Origin: Clostridiales bacterium
GTDB taxonomy: Bacteria; Bacillota_A; Clostridia; Saccharofermentanales; Saccharofermentanaceae
Assembly: GCA_017649745.1 (NCBI GenBank)
Contig: JAGCGE010000064.1
Location: 1-7,110 of the forward strand
Direction of reading: 5' to 3'
DNA length: 7,110 nucleotides
Shown one piece after another: positions 1 through 5,604 of the stretch (the stretch's first letter is position 1; each line of letters opens with the position of its first letter). The notes under the pieces are model-generated. The model did not search any database and was not told the DNA's origin. It worked only from the letters and a program-made list of their open reading frames with translations. The position numbers were made by a program, and so were the translations under genes.

Positions 1-21
1 GTAAATATCTAATTTAGCCAT
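1..21 (-). CDS. rplD: 50S ribosomal protein L4 (uL4), first 7 codons only
   Basis: Only the start is inside the window: ATG followed by codons for A-K-L-D-I-Y, running off the left edge. A GGGAGG Shine-Dalgarno site (30-35) sits 8 nt before the ATG. The identification rests mainly on position: in the conserved S10 operon the gene after rpsJ and rplC is rplD, 20 nt after the rplC stop here. L4 binds 23S rRNA, lines the peptide exit tunnel and, in E. coli, represses its own S10 operon. Seven residues are too few to prove the family alone. Confidence 0.85.
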
Positions 22-41
22 TCTTTTGTCCTCCCGTCGCA

Positions 42-671
42 TTACTTAGCCTTTACGGATGACTTAACTGTTACCAAGCCACCCTTAGGGCCTGGGATAG
101 CTCCTCTAAGAACGAGGATACCCCTCTCGCCGTCAACCATAACGACGCTCAAATTCTGAACTGTGCAATTTACCGCACCCATGTGTCCAGGCATCTTCTT
201 GCCAGGGAGAACACGTGCAGGTGTGGAGTTAGCGCCCATGGAACCAACTCTTCTGTGGTACATGGAACCGTGGCCTGAAGGACCACCCTTCTGTCCGTGA
301 CGCTTGATGTTTCCGGCATAACCTTTACCCTTTGAAACACCGCTTACATCAACGTGGTCACCGACACTGAACATATCGGATACCTTGATTTCCTGACCGA
401 GAGAATATTCCTCATCAGCCTCGAACTCACGGATATACTTCTTTACCTCTACGTCAGCCTTTTTGAACTGACCAGCATCAGGCTTGTTAACGAGCTTAGC
501 TCTTGTTGCGCCTGAAGCAACCTTAACGGCATTGTAGCCGTCTGTTTCAACCGTCTTGTTCTGGAGCACGTACATTGGCTCGCATTCGATAACGGTTGCC
601 GGGATAACGTTGCCGTTCTCATCGAACAACTGTGTCATGCCGGACTTCTTGCCAAGAATGAATTTTGTCAT
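42..671 (-). CDS. rplC: 50S ribosomal protein L3 (uL3)
   Basis: A complete 209-residue L3, a usual length for the bacterial protein. L3 is an early-assembling 23S rRNA-binding protein whose long loop reaches toward the peptidyl-transferase centre. The N-terminus (MTKFILGKKSGMTQLF) is the classic L3 opening. The conserved loop spans about residues 112-165, with SKGKGYAG at 113-120, KRHGQKGGPSGHGS at 123-136, HRRVGSMG at 139-146 and PGKKMPGHMG at 156-165. The C-terminus (VKSSVKAK) is also typical. The stretch after GSMG reads ANSTPA, where the E. coli sequence has GQNQTPG, so the glutamine methylated by PrmB in enterobacteria appears absent. The start is supported by an AGGAGG site (681-686) 9 nt upstream. 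It is the second gene of the S10 operon, between rpsJ and rplD. Confidence 0.98.
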   Translation of the reverse strand: MTKFILGKKSGMTQLFDENGNVIPATVIECEPMYVLQNKTVETDGYNAVKVASGATRAKLVNKPDAGQFKKADVEVKKYIREFEADEEYSLGQEIKVSDMFSVGDHVDVSGVSKGKGYAGNIKRHGQKGGPSGHGSMYHRRVGSMGANSTPARVLPGKKMPGHMGAVNCTVQNLSVVMVDGERGILVLRGAIPGPKGGLVTVKSSVKAK

Positions 672-777
672 CTTTTCTTTCCTCCTATATTGGTTATTGG
701 TTCACATCGCTGTGAACATGACCTCGTACGGGTTTATTGGCATATGCCCGTCCGATTTAAGTCTGCCTGATTTCTTA
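672..777 (-). other. rpsJ-rplC intercistronic spacer with small hairpins
   Basis: This 106-nt spacer has no convincing gene. On the coding strand it carries a perfect hairpin TTCACAGCGATGTGAA (701-716): a 6-bp stem closed by GCGA, a GNRA-type tetraloop, about 15 nt before the rplC Shine-Dalgarno site. Upstream of that, ACGGG (747-751) can pair with CCCGT (728-732), in competition with the 10-bp palindrome GGCATATGCC (739-748). No T-run follows either hairpin, so termination is unlikely. A role in mRNA processing or in adjusting rplC translation is possible but unproven. Confidence 0.5.
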
Positions 778-1086
778 TTAAGCCTTGAGCTCGATAGAAA
801 CACCGGCAGGCATGTCAAGCTTCTGAAGTGCTTCAACAGTCTTGGATGTTGGAGCGAATACGTCGATCAAACGCTTATGTGTTCTCTGCTCGAACTGCTC
901 ACGGGAATCCTTGTACTTGTGTGGAGAACGAAGGATCGTGATGATCTCTTTCTCTGTAGGAAGCGGGATCGGGCCGGAGTAGCTTGCGCCTGTGCGCTGA
1001 ACTGCATCGATGATCCTTGCTGCGCTCTGGTCGAGGAGCTCGTGATCATAAGCCTTAATCTTGATTCTCATCTTTTGTGTTGCCAT
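778..1086 (-). CDS. rpsJ: 30S ribosomal protein S10 (uS10/NusE)
   Basis: A complete 102-residue S10, exactly the usual length. It is a structural protein of the small-subunit head and, as NusE, bridges ribosomes or NusB to NusG during transcription. Typical signatures are [17 protein letters not shown] near the N-terminus (from residue 6), GPIPLPT (38-44), [19 protein letters not shown] (54-72) and a C-terminal [13 protein letters not shown]. The start is supported by a GGAGG site (1094-1098) 7 nt upstream of ATG. It opens the S10 operon after a long structured leader, so regulation of the whole r-protein operon probably acts just upstream of it. Confidence 0.98.
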   Translation of the reverse strand: MATQKMRIKIKAYDHELLDQSAARIIDAVQRTGASYSGPIPLPTEKEIITILRSPHKYKDSREQFEQRTHKRLIDVFAPTSKTVEALQKLDMPAGVSIELKA

Positions 1087-1358
1087 GTTTTTTCCTCCAT
1101 GTAATGCTGTATTTTATTCTCAACCTTCCCGGGCGTTTCTTTTGGTCCCAATCAAAAACCCAGGCAACCAGTTACTATTCAGATGAACAGCACTTTGGCC
1201 CTGGGCATGTGTCTTCCAAAACACACGCTGCCGGATCTATTAAGAATCGCCGACCTTGTGGTCGACTCGCTCCGTCGAAGTTACCCGCAGATGATGCGCA
1301 GCCCGCATATTGCGGCAATCTCCGATTTCTTAGCTGATGCGCCTAAACGCGCTCGATT
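1087..1358 (-). promoter_or_regulatory. Long structured 5' leader of the S10 operon (candidate cis-regulatory RNA)
   Basis: If transcription starts near the extended -10 at 1359-1364, about 265 nt precede rpsJ. Reading along the mRNA, I see hairpins CCGCA-ATA-TGCGG (1303-1315), CGACC-ACAA-GGTCG (1251-1264) and GCGTGTG/CACATGC with a 10-nt loop (1205-1228, one G-U pair). Then comes CCCAGG/CCTGGG followed by TTTTTG (1153-1205), and a CCCGGG block (1128-1133) that can pair with parts of the previous hairpin. A long leader is usual for S10 operons; in E. coli it mediates L4 control by attenuation and translation. I do not recognise the E. coli S10 leader or another named r-protein leader here, so the ligand is unknown. 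Two tiny reading frames on this strand are described in the findings. Confidence 0.5.
1154..1205 (-). terminator. Candidate attenuator hairpin in the S10 leader
   Basis: On the minus strand, CCCAGG (1200-1205) pairs perfectly with CCTGGG (1159-1164), extended by CCA/TGG across a small internal loop and by a possible C-G pair next to a bulged G. The 3' arm runs directly into TTTTT (1154-1158). GC-rich arms ending in a U-run are the form of an intrinsic terminator, placed about 70 nt before the rpsJ start. The weak points are the short stem (6-7 bp) and a large apical loop of about 25-35 nt, so it may need a bound protein or NusA to work. Confidence 0.45.
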
Positions 1359-1387
1359 AATATATCACGGTTCGGAAGTGAATGCAA
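1359..1387 (-). promoter_or_regulatory. Candidate extended -10 promoter for the S10 operon
   Basis: The minus strand reads TTGCAT (1382-1387), a 17-nt spacer, then TATATT (1359-1364). A TG one base before the -10 makes an extended -10 element (TGATATATT). The -35 matches consensus only in its TTG; the -10 matches 5 of 6. Transcription would begin near 1352 and give a leader of about 265 nt. Other -10-like boxes lie nearby (TATACT at 1387-1392), so more than one start is possible. Confidence 0.5.
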
Positions 1388-1423
1388 GTATATTCGGAAA
1401 ATTTCTTAAAATTCAGTATTATC

Positions 1424-1443
1424 AGAGCTTTTGCGCTCTTTTT
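1424..1443 (+). terminator. Small hairpin plus T-run facing the acyltransferase gene
   Basis: On the plus strand AGAGC (1424-1428) and GCTCT (1435-1439) form a 5-bp stem with a 6-nt loop, ending in five Ts (1439-1443). It could stop plus-strand transcription entering the acyltransferase gene. No convincing plus-strand gene uses it, and the stem is short, so this may be chance. Confidence 0.25.
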
Positions 1444-1445
1444 CG

Positions 1446-1475
1446 AAAAAGATAAAAGGTATTATAACACCTTTT
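1446..1475 (-). terminator. Candidate terminator after the acyltransferase gene
   Basis: Five nt after the acyltransferase stop codon, the mRNA reads AAAAGGT (1469-1475), an 8-nt centre, ACCTTTT (1454-1460), then ATCTTTTT (1446-1453). The 7-bp stem extends by a G-U pair and A-U pairs into the centre. Location and trailing U-run fit an intrinsic terminator ending the upstream transcription unit, although the stem is AT-rich and would be weak. It overlaps a consensus -10 box. Confidence 0.5.
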
Positions 1476-1489
1476 GACCCTTATTCCAG
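1461..1489 (-). promoter_or_regulatory. Second candidate promoter, consensus -10 inside a palindrome
   Basis: A perfect TATAAT (1461-1466, minus strand) lies 17 nt after CTGGAA (1484-1489), a poor -35 (3 of 6) inside the last codons of the acyltransferase gene. The -10 is flanked by the inverted arms AAAAGGT/ACCTTTT. It could be an upstream S10 promoter whose -10 is an operator target, or simply the AT-rich core of a terminator hairpin; the sequence alone does not decide between them. Confidence 0.3.
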
Positions 1490-2572
1490 TCTTATCTTTT
1501 TTTCGATAACATGACTTATCTTGTCGATCAGCTTGTCGAGGCGGATGATCTTGAAAAGCCATGCTCTCAGGAAATCGATGAGAGAGCAGACGATGAAGAT
1601 AGCCAAAACGATACCGAAGCAGTACGGGATAAATACCGGCGAGTCAACAAACTTGGTGCTGCCGATCTTCTCCCAGATGAAGTCACGGTAGATAAAGAAT
1701 GTATGGATATAAAATACACCGAAGGTGGTTTTCGCGACTTTGACAATGAATCTTCCGAGACGGCCGTCCTTGATCTTGACGTTAAGGAAGAATGCGAAGA
1801 TTCCCACGGATGCCACAGCCACCGGCGAGGAATTGTATGTGTAGAAAAATGTTCCCTGGATCTCGTAGTTTCCTGAGATGAGGTGATAAAGGTCCATGAA
1901 GAACTTGGACATAGGAACGAGGATCAGCATGAGGCACATGATGGTGATGACCGCGCTTCGAAGCTCGACCTTATATTTTCCTATATAAGCTGCGATGAGA
2001 TAGACGTATATGAACCACAAGACGGAGTAACCCGCATTTACAAGGAACGGATCCGCGTTGAAAAATACCGACGGCATTACTGAGAACGCCAAAAAAAGGA
2101 TCCCCAGGATGCTTCTGTGAGTAGCCTTATCGATGTTCCTGATCGCCGCGTTAAGGATAGGGGTCAGGAATATAAGAACGAAGTAGATGGAGATGTACCA
2201 GTTGTTTCCGCTGAATATCGGAAGGAGCTTCGAGAAAGTGACCGCGTTGAAAAGCGACGGCTTGACGATGAAGGTTATTCCTCCGATGACTATGGTGTAA
2301 AAGAGTATCTGCGCATAAAGGGAGACTACCCTCCTCCACTTGAACTTGGTCCTCCACAGGAAATAGCCGGAGATCAGCACGTAGCTGTTTACGGATGTGT
2401 AGCATATGGCTTCCATTATCCAGGTGAAGTAATAATTTACTCCTCCGGTCACGCTCAGAAGGACATTGCCCTGTGTAAAGAGATGGAGCATTATGACCAT
2501 GAGCATGGAGACGATCCTCAAAAGTTCGAGGTTCGGCATTCTGGTCGAATTGGTCTTTTCAAGTGTGCTCAT
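1481..2572 (-). CDS. Membrane acyltransferase, Acyl_transf_3 (OafA/WecH-like) family
   Basis: A 363-residue, strongly hydrophobic protein with roughly ten predicted membrane segments. The N-terminus has the family signature NLELLRIVSMLMVIMLHLF (14-32), giving the conserved Arg19 and His30 of the first helix. Other family-like parts are the positive loop WRTKFKWRR (73-81), NNWYISIYFVLIFLTP (123-138), WFIYVYLIAAYIGKY (186-200) and KTTFGVFYIHT (281-291). Such enzymes move acetyl or other acyl groups across the membrane onto exported sugars: O-antigen, capsule, teichoic acid, peptidoglycan or exopolysaccharide. The substrate cannot be read from sequence. It follows hslO by 45 nt on the same strand; its Shine-Dalgarno is a GGAGAAGG stretch just upstream of ATG, and an AT-rich TATAAT (2609-2614) without a good -35 lies in the gap. 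It either ends the upstream unit or has its own weak promoter. No glycan-biosynthesis genes flank it, so it looks like a stand-alone envelope-modifying gene. Confidence 0.88.
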   Translation of the reverse strand: MSTLEKTNSTRMPNLELLRIVSMLMVIMLHLFTQGNVLLSVTGGVNYYFTWIMEAICYTSVNSYVLISGYFLWRTKFKWRRVVSLYAQILFYTIVIGGITFIVKPSLFNAVTFSKLLPIFSGNNWYISIYFVLIFLTPILNAAIRNIDKATHRSILGILFLAFSVMPSVFFNADPFLVNAGYSVLWFIYVYLIAAYIGKYKVELRSAVITIMCLMLILVPMSKFFMDLYHLISGNYEIQGTFFYTYNSSPVAVASVGIFAFFLNVKIKDGRLGRFIVKVAKTTFGVFYIHTFFIYRDFIWEKIGSTKFVDSPVFIPYCFGIVLAIFIVCSLIDFLRAWLFKIIRLDKLIDKISHVIEKKIRLE

Positions 2573-2617
2573 CTTGATCCTTCTCCGTTAAGCGTTCTTA
2601 TGCTTCTTATTATAATA

Positions 2618-3538
2618 TTAATCCACTAATAATTTCTTCACGTCTTCGCTGGTGAAGTGATACTTCCTGTCACAGAAGTGACACTCGATGTCTATGCCCT
2701 TCGGGTCGTTGGCGAGCTCCTCTAAGTCGGCGCGGCTCAAAGTCGCCAGTCCCCTGCTCATCTTCTCCTCCGAGCAGTTGCACTTGTAGCTTACGTCCGA
2801 TCCGCTCAGGAAACACACCTTAGGATCTCCGAGGAACATATCGATTATCTTTTCCGGATTAAAGCCCTCGTCCATGAGGAAAGTGATGTCCGGAAAGCCC
2901 CCGTTAGCGCGCTTCTCGATATAGTCGATGTCTTCTTCCGTGGCACCCGGCATGAGCTGAACGATAAGTCCGCCTGCATTTCTTACGCCGTTTCCGTCCA
3001 TCTGGACGCCCAGTGCTACGACCGAAGGTGTCTGCTCGGAACTGGCGAGGTAATAGGTAAAATCTTCCGCGATCTCGCCCGTCATGAGTTCTACAGAACC
3101 TACGTAAGGCTCGCGAAGACCGATGTCCCTTATGACCGTGAGCATTCCCTTGCCCACGGCTTCGCCCACATTGAGCTTGCCCGGCTTATGGTAAGTGCTC
3201 TCCACGTCAGCCACGATCGGGTATGCCCTCGCGTGACCCTTGGAGTCGCAGACACAGGTCATGCCCTTCATAGGACCGTCGCTCTTTATTATCGTTGTCT
3301 GATTATCGTCGTCGCCCTTCATGTTTTCGGCGAGCATCAAAGACCCGGTGATGAACCTTCCGAGAGCCGCAGTTGCCACAGGCGAAGTCTTGTGGATGCG
3401 AAGCGCCTCATTAACGGTGTCCGTCGTCCTGATGGCAAAAGCCCTGACGTGCCCGTCAAGAGCGGTCGCCCTTACAAGGTAGTCTCTGTCGCTGTTTACT
3501 GGCGCGCCCGGTGCATGATAAAAACTCTCGTCGATCAT
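2618..3538 (-). CDS. hslO: Redox-regulated holdase chaperone Hsp33
   Basis: A 306-residue Hsp33, slightly longer than the usual 290 or so. This cytosolic chaperone is inactive when reduced with zinc bound; oxidative unfolding stress releases the zinc, forms disulfides and exposes a substrate-binding surface. The chaperone core begins at DYLVRATALDGHVRAFA (19-35) and includes DGPMKGMTCVCDSKGHARAY (87-106) and GGLIVQLMPGATEED (189-203). The C-terminal redox switch has all four zinc cysteines: CNC (253, 255) and CHFC (286, 289). About 17 residues precede the usual start point; no other start codon lies there, and the ATG is supported by an AGGAAAGAG site and an ATGA overlap with the upstream methyltransferase stop. 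That 4-nt overlap implies translational coupling. Confidence 0.97.
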   Translation of the reverse strand: MIDESFYHAPGAPVNSDRDYLVRATALDGHVRAFAIRTTDTVNEALRIHKTSPVATAALGRFITGSLMLAENMKGDDDNQTTIIKSDGPMKGMTCVCDSKGHARAYPIVADVESTYHKPGKLNVGEAVGKGMLTVIRDIGLREPYVGSVELMTGEIAEDFTYYLASSEQTPSVVALGVQMDGNGVRNAGGLIVQLMPGATEEDIDYIEKRANGGFPDITFLMDEGFNPEKIIDMFLGDPKVCFLSGSDVSYKCNCSEEKMSRGLATLSRADLEELANDPKGIDIECHFCDRKYHFTSEDVKKLLVD

Positions 3539-4272
3539 TTTGTCTCTTTCCTGAAGACCAAGAATACGCGTTCGCCGTCCTCGACTTTGTCCACTAACTT
3601 AAGGCCTTCCTTTTCTCCTGTCTTTATGAAAAAATCCTCGTCATAGTATCTCTCTTCTATGACCCCGTCGTACCTTTCATAGGTCTCATCCTCTGTCTTC
3701 TCGAAAAGGGTCAGCTCCGCGAGGTTCATTCCCGTCTCCTCATCAAAACGGTTGTTCCAAAGAAGCGTAAACTCATCATAATCCTCGAAAAAGACCTGGT
3801 CTCCCAAAGTCTTGCTGAAGTGCTCATAGGTTCCGATGTCGAAAATGAAAAGTCCGCCTTCATTAAGGAAATTCCTGAACGACCCGAAGATCTTTTTTAT
3901 GCCCTCTTCACCGGTGATGTGATTAACGGTATCAAGAAGGCTTACAAAAACATCACAGCTTCCGAAAAGGTCGATGTCAGTTATGTCCTGGCAAAGCCAC
4001 AAGATCCCTTCGCCGATCTCCCTCGCGCTATCGAGCATCTCGACAGATGAATCGATGCCGATGACTTCATATCCGAGTTCCCTGAAATTGACGGTGACTC
4101 TTCCGTTTCCGCATCCGAGATCGCACAGGATCTTTTTTCCATCTTCCCCGTCGCCTTTTGCATTACAGTGCTTCTTTATGAGATCGTCGCATGTTTTCGA
4201 GAAATGCGAAGGATCAGCATCTTCCTGCAAAACGTCATAGTATGGCGATAGGATGTCATAGAAATTGTCCAC
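3535..4272 (-). CDS. Class I SAM-dependent methyltransferase
   Basis: A 245-residue Rossmann-fold methyltransferase. The N-terminus YDILSPYYDVLQEDADP (5-21) resembles small-molecule methyltransferases of the Methyltransf_25/11 type (YqeM-like). Motif I is ILCDLGCGNGR (48-58), the SAM-binding glycine loop; the acidic ribose-binding residue is probably Asp74 in VIGIDSS (70-76); Gln95-Asp96 fits the adenine-contact motif, and VFVSLLDTVNHI (108-119) follows strand 4. The start is GTG, chosen because a strong AAGGAGAGG Shine-Dalgarno (4277-4285) sits 7 nt upstream and overlaps the stop of the peptidase gene. Its stop overlaps the hslO start (ATGA). The substrate cannot be told from sequence; the fixed position between a cell-wall hydrolase and hslO may only reflect operon packing. 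Confidence 0.9.
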   Translation of the reverse strand: MDNFYDILSPYYDVLQEDADPSHFSKTCDDLIKKHCNAKGDGEDGKKILCDLGCGNGRVTVNFRELGYEVIGIDSSVEMLDSAREIGEGILWLCQDITDIDLFGSCDVFVSLLDTVNHITGEEGIKKIFGSFRNFLNEGGLFIFDIGTYEHFSKTLGDQVFFEDYDEFTLLWNNRFDEETGMNLAELTLFEKTEDETYERYDGVIEERYYDEDFFIKTGEKEGLKLVDKVEDGERVFLVFRKETK

Positions 4273-4276
4273 GGGA

Positions 4277-4285
4277 CCTCTCCTT
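4277..4285 (-). promoter_or_regulatory. Shine-Dalgarno site deciding a GTG start
   Basis: AAGGAGAGG overlaps the last base of the peptidase TAA stop and places its AGGAG core 7 nt before GTG (4270-4272). This makes GTG the likely start of the methyltransferase, in frame with the conserved YDILSPYYDVL beginning. Ribosomes terminating on the peptidase gene are well placed to reinitiate. Confidence 0.8.
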
Positions 4286-5601
4286 TAAGGCAGATAACCG
4301 AGCGGATCTACCGCCGTTCCGTATTCTCTTACTTCGAAGTGAAGGTGCGGGCCGCTCGATGTTCCGGTACTTCCGACCTCACCGATGCACTCACCCTGAG
4401 ATACATACTGACCGTTACTTACGTATACGTTTCTCATATGTCCGTACAATGTGGAAATGCCGTTTCCGTGGTCGATGATGACGTAGTTGCCGTACCCTGA
4501 TCCGCCCGTATCCTGACCCGGAACAGGTGTATCGACTACGATTACCGTGCCGCTCTTGGCAGCCATTACGGAATCACCGTACCAAGCTCCGATATCGATT
4601 CCGGAGTGGAACTTCGTCGTATGATAGACAGGGTGCTCTCTGTATCCGTAGTAGGATGTGATCGTGGTGCACCATGTCGGCCACTGCATTCCGCTGCCGC
4701 CGCCACCGCCGTTGTTGGACGATGTCTGTGATGAGCTTCCGCCGCCGTTTCCGGAACTTGACTGCTGCTGAGCCTGCTGCTTAGCGAGCTGCTCGGCGTA
4801 AAGCTGATTCTGAAGTTCAGCGATCTCGGAATCAAGCGTTGCAGCGTAGTTATTAAGTTCGATCTCTTTCTGCTCAGCTTCGGAGATCTTGAAATTTACA
4901 TCTTCCAGGGCCTCTGTCGTAACACCGATCCTTGACTCGAGCTCCTCAAGAGCCGCAGCCATCTCATCAGCAGTAGCCTGCATATCCTCAGCTTCCTGCA
5001 AAGCAACATCTGCCTGAAGCTCAGCATCATCCAAAGCGATCTGCATCATGTCAACAGCCTGACTGTCGGAATCAGCGATAAGAGAGATAAGCTCCATGTT
5101 CGTGAAAAAGCCCGCGATGGAATCGGATTCCAGAAGCACTTCCAAGGTGGATTTGTTCTGGTATTCGAACATTACGGAAACTCTCGTGGAGAAACGGATC
5201 CTCGTCTCCTCCAGATTGTTCTGTGATTCAATATATGTATCCAGCGCCTCAGCCTTGGCCGTAAGTGCAGCCGCGAGCTGATGGGAGATCTCCTCGTACT
5301 GAGCCTTCTGCTCTTCCGACAGACCCTCGAGTTCATCAAGCTCTACCTGAAGCTCGCTCTGCTCGCCTCTGAGCTCATTAGCCGTAGCCTCATACTCGGC
5401 TGCCGCCGCCTTCGCGTCGTCACGTTCTTTCTTCTTCTGTTCGATGTCCTCATCAGTAACCTTCTGATATCTCAGAAGGAAATTGTCGATCTTAGCATCA
5501 GCAAAAACCTTATACGGACTCGAAAACAATCCCGCAAGGATAAGTGCCACCGGTAAGATCAAAAGAAGATATTTAGCTTTACTAATGATTATCTTTCCCA
5601 T
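4285..5601 (-). CDS. Secreted coiled-coil M23 (LytM) peptidoglycan endopeptidase, probable FtsEX effector
   Basis: A 438-residue exported protein with the layout of EnvC-type division hydrolases. Residues 1-35 look like a signal peptide: basic MGKIIISKAK, hydrophobic 11-25, and a possible cleavage site near VFADA. Coiled-coil blocks rich in A, E, Q and L follow at about 50-135 and 180-280. A Ser/Gly/Asn linker covers 281-304. The C-terminal M23 domain (about 315-435) has an apparently intact zinc site: His332 and Asp336 (HSGID), YGH with His388, and HLHFE with His419 and His421. It should therefore cleave peptide bridges or stems, unlike LytM proteins that lost their ligands. It begins 3 nt after ftsX, with an AAAGG site inside the end of ftsX. 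The known partnership of FtsEX with coiled-coil hydrolases (EnvC in E. coli, PcsB in pneumococcus, CwlO in Bacillus) makes it the likely periphery target of this FtsEX; that link is inferred from context and architecture. Confidence 0.93.
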   Translation of the reverse strand: MGKIIISKAKYLLLILPVALILAGLFSSPYKVFADAKIDNFLLRYQKVTDEDIEQKKKERDDAKAAAAEYEATANELRGEQSELQVELDELEGLSEEQKAQYEEISHQLAAALTAKAEALDTYIESQNNLEETRIRFSTRVSVMFEYQNKSTLEVLLESDSIAGFFTNMELISLIADSDSQAVDMMQIALDDAELQADVALQEAEDMQATADEMAAALEELESRIGVTTEALEDVNFKISEAEQKEIELNNYAATLDSEIAELQNQLYAEQLAKQQAQQQSSSGNGGGSSSQTSSNNGGGGGSGMQWPTWCTTITSYYGYREHPVYHTTKFHSGIDIGAWYGDSVMAAKSGTVIVVDTPVPGQDTGGSGYGNYVIIDHGNGISTLYGHMRNVYVSNGQYVSQGECIGEVGSTGTSSGPHLHFEVREYGTAVDPLGYLP

Positions 5602-5604
5602 AAC

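Noticed and set aside
707..748. Thirteen-codon minus-strand frame (MPINPYEV...) in the rpsJ-rplC spacer
   Set aside because: No good Shine-Dalgarno, very short, and the frame is likely by chance between two known genes.
556..1104. Long plus-strand open frame (182 codons) across the start of rplC and rpsJ
   Set aside because: It is antisense to two certain ribosomal protein genes and to their spacer, has a cysteine/leucine-rich shadow composition, and no Shine-Dalgarno site.
2117..2629. Plus-strand frame of 170 codons within the acyltransferase region
   Set aside because: It is the exact antisense of a clear membrane protein; its Asp/Glu/Arg-rich product is what the complement of hydrophobic codons gives.
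2609..2637. Perfect TATAAT just after the hslO stop as a promoter for the acyltransferase
   Set aside because: No sequence resembling TTGACA lies 16-18 nt upstream and the stretch is simply AT-rich and palindromic (TATTATAATA); kept only as a weak possibility.
3188..3646. Plus-strand frame of 152 codons opposite hslO
   Set aside because: Antisense shadow of a well-identified gene, with no ribosome-binding site or recognisable domain.
4690..4762. Repetitive GCC/TCC-like stretch as a DNA repeat element
   Set aside because: It is the codon pattern of the Gly/Ser/Asn linker (residues 281-304) of the peptidase, not an independent repeat.
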